Source: Alphaproteobacteria bacterium (GTDB lineage Bacteria > Pseudomonadota > Alphaproteobacteria > Elsterales > Elsteraceae). From it: a stretch of 6,196 bases of DNA. The stretch spans positions 1-6,196 of the forward strand of contig JAAFHH010000199.1 in assembly GCA_013297545.1 (NCBI GenBank), written 5' to 3'. This document shows positions 1-4,349 of this stretch, piece after piece. A program made the position numbers and the translations under genes. Numbering within the stretch: position 1 is the first letter of the stretch; each line of letters starts with the position of its first letter. Below the pieces are notes generated by a model. That model was given only the letters and a program-made list of their open reading frames with translations. It made no database searches and had not been told where the DNA came from.

Positions 1-45
1 CGCTCGGATTGCTGGTTCCGTCAGCGGCTGGTCCCCCCCTCCCGG

Positions 46-69
46 CCTCCCCCCGCTTGCGAGGGGAGG
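46..69. repeat. GC-rich imperfect inverted repeat downstream of trpS
   Basis: The left arm at 46-55 (CCTCCCCCCG) pairs with the right arm at 60-69 (CGAGGGGAGG) around a CTTG loop. Nine of ten positions pair; the exception is C53 against A62. It lies 20 nt beyond the trpS stop codon, so a trpS transcript would fold it as a stable hairpin. There is no T-run after it in the trpS direction, so it is not a classical intrinsic terminator. C-rich/G-rich palindromes with a CTTG or CAAG centre are, from memory, common dispersed intergenic elements in high-GC proteobacteria; that this is one of them is inference. Confidence 0.6.
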
Positions 70-88
70 GGCGAAATGTGGGTTGGTG

Positions 89-1087
89 TCAGCTCAGCCC
101 AATAATTCGCCGCGCCTCGTCCCAGATCGGGTTCGCGATTGCCCGCGCGCGCTCCGCCCCATCAGCCAGGACGGCGTCGACATGGTCGGGGGCTGCGAGC
201 AGGCGCTTCATCTCAGCACCAATCGGGCCGAGCACGGCGACGGCGCGCTCGGTCAACTCGCGCTTAAAGCCGGAGAATTGCTGGCCGGCCCATTGGGTCA
301 GCACGGCATCGCGGGTTTGGTCCGACAGGGCTGCGTAGATGCCGATCAGGTTGGCGGCTTCCGGGCGGGCGGCTTCGAAGCTGGTACCGGGTTCCGGCAA
401 GGGCTCGGTATCGGTTTTCGCCTTGCGCAGTTTGAGGGCGATGGTGTCGGCATCGTCGGTCATCACCAGGCGGCTGTAGTCCGACGGGTCCGACTTCGAC
501 ATCTTCTTGGTGCCATCGCGGAGACTCATCACCCGCGTCGCAGCGCCAAAAATCTCCGGTTCCGGCAGCGGGAAGAAGTCGACGCCGTAGTGGCGGTTGA
601 AGGCACCGGCGATGTCGCGGGCGAGTTCCAGGTGTTGCTTTTGGTCTTCGCCCACCGGCACGTGCGTTGCGCGATAGGCCAAGATGTCGGCCGCCATCAG
701 CACCGGATAGGTGTAAAGGCCGGTGACCGCGACATCCTTGTCCTTGCCGGCTTTTTCCTTGAACTGGGTCATCCGGTTGAGCCAGCCGAGCGGCGCGTGG
801 CAGCTCAACACCCAGGCGAGTTCGGCGTGCACGGACACCCGGCTCTGGGCAAAGATGATCGCGCGTTTGGGATCAATGCCCGATGCCAGATAGGCTGCCG
901 TGACCTCGCGGATGTTCGGCTGCATGTCCGCCGCCGCCGGCTGCTGGGTCAGCGCGTGCAGGTCGACGATGCAAAACACCGTCTCCATCCGGTCTTGGAA
1001 GCCAACCCAGTTACGGATCGCCCCCAGATAATTGCCGAGGTGCAGGTTGCCAGTCGGCTGAATGCCGGAGAAGACGCGGTGGTGCAT
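89..1087 (-). CDS. trpS: Tryptophanyl-tRNA synthetase
   Basis: Cytoplasmic class I aminoacyl-tRNA synthetase that charges tRNA-Trp with tryptophan using ATP. With the ATG start at 1087 the protein has 332 residues, close to the usual length of about 330-340. The N-terminal RVFSGIQPTG segment leads into the HIGH-type nucleotide-binding motif, here HLGN at residues 16-19. YPVLMAADIL lies at about 127-136 and the GEDQKQHLELARDIA segment at about 146-160, both typical of bacterial TrpS. The second signature, KMSKS, is intact at 195-199. The frame stays open to a TTG at 1123, but those 12 extra residues are basic, proline-rich and not expected in the family. Neither start has a clear Shine-Dalgarno sequence. 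The gene lies 40 nt downstream of murJ on the same strand and is probably co-transcribed with it, with coupling compensating for the weak initiation site. Confidence 0.95.
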   Translation of the reverse strand: MHHRVFSGIQPTGNLHLGNYLGAIRNWVGFQDRMETVFCIVDLHALTQQPAAADMQPNIREVTAAYLASGIDPKRAIIFAQSRVSVHAELAWVLSCHAPLGWLNRMTQFKEKAGKDKDVAVTGLYTYPVLMAADILAYRATHVPVGEDQKQHLELARDIAGAFNRHYGVDFFPLPEPEIFGAATRVMSLRDGTKKMSKSDPSDYSRLVMTDDADTIALKLRKAKTDTEPLPEPGTSFEAARPEAANLIGIYAALSDQTRDAVLTQWAGQQFSGFKRELTERAVAVLGPIGAEMKRLLAAPDHVDAVLADGAERARAIANPIWDEARRIIGLS

Positions 1088-1127
1088 GGGCTGCGGAGTA
1101 CGGCGTGGGCGCGCAGGCGTCAAGCGC

Positions 1128-2654
1128 TCAGCGTGCGCGCCGCAAGGACCGCCGGAGGTCCGCCCAATCGATCGCGCCGCTCAGCTGGCCAACCCCAGCA
1201 AAGGTGAGAGCACCGATGGCACACAGCGCCAAGAGATCGAGCGGCCCGGTGCCGAGCAGCGCCTGCGCCGTCACCAACGCCGCCACCATCGCAACGGCGG
1301 TTGCGGCGAGGCCCATCAGCCGGCGGCGCAGGCGCACGTCGGTGCTCAGCCAACCGCGGCGGTGGAGGGCGAGGCCCAACAGGCCAGCGTTCAGATAGCC
1401 CGCAAGTGCGGTCGACAGCGCGAGGCCAACATGGGCCAGCACCTGCATCAGCAAAAGGTTGAGCACCAGATTGAAGCCGACCGCGACGATCGCAATCTTA
1501 ACCGGTGTCGTGGTGTCTTCGCGGGCGAAGAAGCAGGTCGCGAACACTTTCACCATCAGATAGGCCGGCAGGCCGATCGCGAAGGCAGCAAGTGCGGCTG
1601 AGGTGGCGGCGGTCTCATCCGGGCCGAACGCGCCGCGTTCGAACAGCACCGCGATGATCGGCTGGCACAGCAGGACGAGCCCGATGGTCGATGGCACACC
1701 CAGCACCAGCGCGTATTCGAGCGCGCGGCTTTGTGCGTTCGCGGCCGCGTCGGTCATGCCGGAGCGGATCTGGCGGCTGAGCATCGGCAGCAGCGCCGTG
1801 CCGATCGCCGCCCCGAGAATACCCAGCGGCAGCTGGTTCACCCGGTCGGCGTAGTAGAGGTAGCTGACCGATCCGGTTGGCAGCAGCGACGCCAGTATGA
1901 TGTCGATCAGCAAGTTGATCTGGGTGACCCCCGCCCCAATCGCGCCTGGCCCCATCAACCGCAACAGCCGGCGCACCTCTGGCGTGAGCCGCGGGCGCGG
2001 CAATCGCAGCACCACCCCGGCGCGCTGGAGCCCGACGCTGAGCCAGATCAACTGCAGCACGCCTGCGACAAACACGCCCCAGGCAAGCCCATGGGCCGCA
2101 CTCGCGAGGCCGAGGATCGGCCAACCGGCGACCGCGACCAACATCGCGAGGTTGAGCAGGATCGGTGCGGCGGCGGCGGCGGCAAACCGGTCGAGTGCGT
2201 TCAGCATGCCGGACATCAACGCGACCAAGCAGATGAACAGCAGATAGGGGAAGGTGATTCGGGTAAGCTCGATCGCGAGTGCGAACTGGGCTGGTTCATC
2301 CGCAAAGCCGGGTGCCAGCACCAGCATCAGCCACGGCATCGCTGCGATCGCGACGATCTGCAGGACCAGGAGGGCCGTGACCAGCACGGCGAGTGCTTGC
2401 TCTGCAAACCCAAGGGCAGCCAGGCGCCCGTGTGTTGCAACCAAGCCGGCAAAAATCGGCACGAACGCGCTGTTAAACGCCCCCTCCCCGAACAGCCGGC
2501 GGAAAAAGTTCGGGAACTTGAACGCGACAAAAAACGCATCCGCCATCGGCCCCGCACCCAGACTGGCGGCGACCGCGACATCGCGCGCGAAGCCCAGGAT
2601 GCGGCTTGCCATGGTCAGGCTGCCGACCGTCGCCATGGCCCGGAACAGCGACAT
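1128..2654 (-). CDS. murJ: Lipid II flippase MurJ (MviN family)
   Basis: Multi-spanning inner-membrane protein of the MOP superfamily that moves lipid II across the membrane for peptidoglycan synthesis. With the start at 2654 the product has 508 residues, close to the roughly 510 usual for MurJ, and alternates hydrophobic helices along its whole length. This start places the essential cavity residues at the E. coli positions: R18 and R24 in SRILGFARD, D39 in MADAFF, and R52-R53 in the KFPNFFRRLFGEGAF segment. The later arginine of YYADR falls at 271, one away from the E. coli position. A GGAGGG ribosome binding site lies 10 nt before this ATG. An ATG at 2687 would add 11 polar residues and is not favoured. 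The C-terminus ends in a short basic tail, RRSLRRAR. trpS follows on the same strand. Upstream lies a divergent small gene, so this is the first minus-strand gene after a divergent intergenic region. Confidence 0.96.
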   Translation of the reverse strand: MSLFRAMATVGSLTMASRILGFARDVAVAASLGAGPMADAFFVAFKFPNFFRRLFGEGAFNSAFVPIFAGLVATHGRLAALGFAEQALAVLVTALLVLQIVAIAAMPWLMLVLAPGFADEPAQFALAIELTRITFPYLLFICLVALMSGMLNALDRFAAAAAAPILLNLAMLVAVAGWPILGLASAAHGLAWGVFVAGVLQLIWLSVGLQRAGVVLRLPRPRLTPEVRRLLRLMGPGAIGAGVTQINLLIDIILASLLPTGSVSYLYYADRVNQLPLGILGAAIGTALLPMLSRQIRSGMTDAAANAQSRALEYALVLGVPSTIGLVLLCQPIIAVLFERGAFGPDETAATSAALAAFAIGLPAYLMVKVFATCFFAREDTTTPVKIAIVAVGFNLVLNLLLMQVLAHVGLALSTALAGYLNAGLLGLALHRRGWLSTDVRLRRRLMGLAATAVAMVAALVTAQALLGTGPLDLLALCAIGALTFAGVGQLSGAIDWADLRRSLRRAR

Positions 2655-2664
2655 CTTGAATTGG

Positions 2665-2670
2665 CCCTCC
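2665..2670 (-). promoter_or_regulatory. Ribosome binding site that fixes the murJ start
   Basis: On the minus strand this reads GGAGGG, 10 nt before the ATG at 2654. It lies inside the frame that would be translated from the earlier ATG at 2687. Together with the E. coli-like numbering of R18, R24 and D39, it favours the internal start. Confidence 0.7.
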
Positions 2671-2691
2671 GGCTTTGGCACAGACATAGGC

Positions 2692-2718
2692 GATCAACCG
2701 CCGCGGCCGGCGGATCAA
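2692..2718. repeat. Small palindrome between two GATCAA direct repeats
   Basis: A 6-bp perfect stem, CCGCCG at 2698-2703 and CGGCGG at 2708-2713, surrounds a CGGC loop. GATCAA occurs at 2692-2697 and again at 2713-2718, a 21-bp centre-to-centre spacing or two helical turns. The element sits in the 87-bp divergent region between murJ and the small gene at 2742, where an operator serving either direction could lie. An operator role is inference only. I found no convincing -35/-10 pair in this region on either strand. Confidence 0.4.
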
Positions 2719-2741
2719 ACGGTGTGGTGCAGGAAACAGCA

Positions 2742-2957
2742 ATGCCCAAGTTCGAAATCGGTGTGTTCAACCAGACGGTGATCGACCTCTTGAAACAGGG
2801 CAAGTTCCACCGCGAGCTCGACGACAGCTGGGCCGAAGTCCGCTACGTCACCCTCGACGCCCCGAACGCCATCGAAGCCAAACGCAAGGCGCAAACGCGG
2901 TATCCCGTGACCAAAGGGTTTGTGATCACGGCGGTGGATGAGGTGCCGGCGGATTAG
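2742..2957 (+). CDS. Uncharacterised 71-residue protein
   Basis: I do not recognise the family. The start is well supported: AGGA at 2731-2734 lies 7 nt before the ATG, and the frame ends at a TAG. The protein begins MPKFEIGVFNQ, which looks like a beta strand. A probable helix follows (VIDLLKQGKF), then a charged linker (HRELDDSWAE), a second strand (VRYVTLDA), a helix rich in Ala and Lys (NAIEAKRKAQTRYP) and a final strand (KGFVITAV). This gives a compact alpha/beta pattern with no signal peptide, membrane segment or cysteines, so it is probably a soluble cytoplasmic protein. It is transcribed divergently from murJ and lies 42 nt before the DUF4160 gene, so it may or may not share that gene's transcript. 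The same frame stays open far upstream through the antisense of murJ, but that extension is a shadow. Function unknown. Confidence 0.8.
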   Translation: MPKFEIGVFNQTVIDLLKQGKFHRELDDSWAEVRYVTLDAPNAIEAKRKAQTRYPVTKGFVITAVDEVPAD

Positions 2958-2987
2958 GCCCCACTTTTCTGAGGACCATCAGCCAAC

Positions 2988-2993
2988 TACACT
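2988..2993 (+). promoter_or_regulatory. Possible -10 element for a leaderless DUF4160 transcript
   Basis: TACACT matches four of six positions of TATAAT and ends 6 nt before the ATG at 3000, so transcription could begin at or next to the start codon. The hexamer 17 bp upstream, TTTTCT at 2965-2970, is only a weak -35 (three of six). The DUF4160 start has no Shine-Dalgarno sequence within 20 nt, which is the reason to consider a leaderless mRNA. Speculative. Confidence 0.3.
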
Positions 2994-2999
2994 CTGGCA

Positions 3000-3248
3000 A
3001 TGCCGAGTGTGCTCGCGATCGACGGGCTGAGGGTGATGATCTACACGCATGATCATCGGCCGGCCCATGTCCATGTGATCGGATCGGGGGCGGAAGCCGT
3101 GTTTGTGCTGAATTGCCCGCACGGCCCACCGGAGCTTCGCGAGAGCCGAGGGCTGCAGCTGCGGGATGTGAAGAGCGTCATTGACGCGTTGAAGCCGCAG
3201 GTGCACCTGTTATGTGCTGAATGGAGACGGATCCATGGACGTCACTAA
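3000..3248 (+). CDS. DUF4160 domain protein
   Basis: An 82-residue protein filled by a DUF4160 domain, a small family of unproven biochemical role. The start fits the family: MPSVLAIDGLRVMIY at 1-15 matches the usual opening. The hallmark DHRPAHVHV lies at 18-26, with H19, H23 and H25, followed by the strand AEAVFVL at 31-37. The usual C-terminal helix, with its Trp in AEWRRIHG (W75), is present. No signal peptide or membrane segment is visible. There is no good ribosome binding site; the nearest purine run, GAGGA near 2971, is too far away. The 3' end overlaps the DUF2442 gene by 14 nt, and these two families are commonly neighbours in bacterial genomes. From that pairing I infer a toxin-antitoxin-like role, with this small His-rich protein as the possible effector. 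That role is not established. Confidence 0.88.
   Translation: MPSVLAIDGLRVMIYTHDHRPAHVHVIGSGAEAVFVLNCPHGPPELRESRGLQLRDVKSVIDALKPQVHLLCAEWRRIHGRH
3223..3226 (+). promoter_or_regulatory. Ribosome binding site deciding the DUF2442 start
   Basis: GGAG lies 8 nt before the ATG at 3235, inside the coding end of the DUF4160 gene. It supports that ATG over the in-frame GTG at 3214, which would add seven residues, and points to translational coupling of the two genes. Confidence 0.6.
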
Positions 3249-3564
3249 CGACGAACTGCGCCTGGCAGAGCTCCGGATGGAGCGCAAGCGCAAGCTCGGC
3301 TATGCAGTTGCTGCGCGATATGATGTTGCCAGTGAACGGGTTGTGGTGCGTCTGCAGTCGGATGTTGAAGTGACTGTCCCCGTGCAGAGCATCCAGGGCC
3401 TGGCGGGCGCTCGCGTAGAAGACCTATCGGTGATCGAGATCAGTCCGTCCGGCCTCGGGCTCTACTGGCCAACGCTTGATGCGGATCTCTATGTCCCCGC
3501 GCTGCTGCGTGGTCGGCTTGGCTCTCGCCCGAAGCCAGCGCCGCCGCGCCGAGCAGCGGAGTAG
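3235..3564 (+). CDS. DUF2442 domain protein
   Basis: A 109-residue protein with a DUF2442 domain. After a charged N-terminal helix (DELRLAELRMERKRK, about 7-20), the strand region GYAVAARYD leads into VASERVVVRLQSDVEVTVPV (31-50). QGLAGARVEDLSVIEI at 54-69 follows. The signature GLYWPTLDADLYVPALL falls at 75-91 and closely matches the family pattern. The remaining tail is basic and proline-rich (RPKPAPPRRAAE) and probably disordered. Translation most likely starts at the ATG with a GGAG site 8 nt upstream, giving a 14-nt overlap with the DUF4160 gene. Overlap of this kind usually keeps two partner proteins in step, so the pair may form a complex. DUF2442 is often suspected of an antitoxin-like part beside DUF4160, but I know of no proven function. 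The HTH gene begins 6 nt after the stop. Confidence 0.9.
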   Translation: MDVTNDELRLAELRMERKRKLGYAVAARYDVASERVVVRLQSDVEVTVPVQSIQGLAGARVEDLSVIEISPSGLGLYWPTLDADLYVPALLRGRLGSRPKPAPPRRAAE

Positions 3565-3570
3565 AATGAG

Positions 3571-3918
3571 ATGATTACCGGCACTCATGCTGCTGCCGAC
3601 GAAACCATCATCCGTGGCACCGGCAACGTCTTTGCTGACCTCGGCTATGCTGATGCGGAGGAACGCCAGACCAAGCTGCGTCTTGCGCACACGATCAACA
3701 CGGTCGTCCAGCGCCGGCGGCTGACGCAAAGCGCGGCGGCTGAGCTGCTGGGGGTCAGTCAGCCGAAGGTGTCTGCGCTCGCGAACTACAAGCTCGATGG
3801 CTTTTCGGTGGAGCGGTTGATGGTGTTCCTCACCGCTGTCGGCCAGGATGTCGAGATCGTGATCCGCGCCAAACCGCGCTCGCGGGCTGCCGGGCGGATC
3901 ACAGTGGTGGCGGCGTAG
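3571..3918 (+). CDS. XRE-type helix-turn-helix protein (antitoxin-like)
   Basis: A 115-residue predicted DNA-binding protein. The N-terminal arm has the GTGNVFADLGYADAEERQTK segment (16-35) characteristic of a known group of XRE antitoxin-like regulators. The helix-turn-helix runs from about 36 to 85: LRLAHTINTVVQRRRLTQ, then AAAELLGVSQPKVSAL (55-70, the turn and recognition helix), then GFSVERLMVFLTAVGQDVEIVI (78-99). The tail KPRSRAAGRITVVAA is basic and typical of the group. GGAG at 3558-3561, inside the end of the DUF2442 gene, lies 9 nt before the ATG. Relatives usually sit directly behind a HigB/Gp49-like toxin gene and repress their own promoter. No such toxin is present here; the DUF4160-DUF2442 pair occupies its place. 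Self-repression of the operon is inference. The recognition helix is intact, so the protein should bind DNA. Confidence 0.9.
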   Translation: MITGTHAAADETIIRGTGNVFADLGYADAEERQTKLRLAHTINTVVQRRRLTQSAAAELLGVSQPKVSALANYKLDGFSVERLMVFLTAVGQDVEIVIRAKPRSRAAGRITVVAA

Positions 3919-3938
3919 CTGAGCGAACAGGAGCTGCC

Positions 3939-4349
3939 ATGTCCACCCAGACCCACGAAGGCGGCTGTCACTGCGGGGCGGTGCGCTATGTGGCACGCGG
4001 AGCGCCGCTGCGGCACTCGCTGTGCCACTGCACGGACTGCCGCCGCCATGCTGGCGCGCCGCTGGTTGCGTGGGCGAAGTTTCCGGCGGAGGCCGTCACC
4101 GTCACCCGCGGGCAGCTCGCGGTCTACCATTCCTCGGCCGACGGCCAGCGGCACTTCTGCGCGGCGTGCGGCACGGGATTGCTCTACACGAACGAAGTGG
4201 TGCTGCCGGGTATGATCGATATCCAGTCCGCGACCCTCGATGATCCGAACGCCCTTCCGGTCGAGGCACATGTCCAAGTCGCCGAGCGCATCGGCTGGAT
4301 GGCGCAGGCACATGAATTGCCGATGGATGAGCGCTATCCGCTGGATTAG
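3939..4349 (+). CDS. GFA/CENP-V family zinc-binding protein
   Basis: A 136-residue protein of the GFA family, named after glutathione-dependent formaldehyde-activating enzyme; most members have no tested activity, so a role in formaldehyde chemistry should not be assumed. The full zinc-ligand set is present. C10 and C12 lie in GGCHCGAVRY, C29, C31 and C34 in CHCTDCRRHAGAP, and C74 and C77 in HFCAACGTGLLY. Two structural zinc ions are expected, as in the family. The C-terminal segment DIQSATLDDPNALPVEAHV (94-112) is the usual beta-rich end of the fold. AGGAG at 3929-3933 lies 5 nt before the ATG and is the best ribosome binding site in this block. The gene follows the HTH gene by 20 nt, so it may be the last gene of the operon or a separately controlled gene. 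Its TAG stop overlaps the TAA of the convergent dehydratase gene. Soluble and cytoplasmic. Confidence 0.93.
   Translation: MSTQTHEGGCHCGAVRYVARGAPLRHSLCHCTDCRRHAGAPLVAWAKFPAEAVTVTRGQLAVYHSSADGQRHFCAACGTGLLYTNEVVLPGMIDIQSATLDDPNALPVEAHVQVAERIGWMAQAHELPMDERYPLD

Noticed and set aside
46..69. Intrinsic terminator for trpS
   Set aside because: The hairpin is strong, but no T-run follows it in the trpS direction, so it is listed as a repeat instead.
9..338. Plus-strand frame across the inverted repeat and into trpS antisense
   Set aside because: It translates the 46-69 repeat into a Pro/Leu/Arg string and then trpS antisense. There is no sign of a real protein.
1085..1123. TTG at 1123 as the trpS start
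   Set aside because: The 12 extra residues are basic and proline-rich, there is no ribosome binding site, and the ATG at 1087 gives the normal family N-terminus and length.
83..1207. Long plus-strand open frame opposite trpS
   Set aside because: It is antisense to a clear trpS gene, its product is rich in Arg, Gly and His without a recognisable fold, and such frames are expected from strong GC third-position bias.
2652..2687. ATG at 2687 as the murJ start
   Set aside because: The ATG at 2654 has a GGAGGG site and puts R18, R24 and D39 at their E. coli positions. The 11 extra residues are polar and unlike the family.
1731..2741. Upstream extension of the 71-residue gene through the antisense of murJ
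   Set aside because: The extension is low-complexity Arg/Gln/His-rich shadow sequence opposite murJ. Only the part from 2742 has a ribosome binding site and normal composition.
3214..3234. GTG at 3214 as the DUF2442 start
   Set aside because: No ribosome binding site precedes it, while the ATG at 3235 has GGAG 8 nt upstream.
3424..4313. Minus-strand open frames opposite the HTH and GFA genes
   Set aside because: They overlap two strongly supported plus-strand genes, and their products are Arg/His-rich shadows without motifs.
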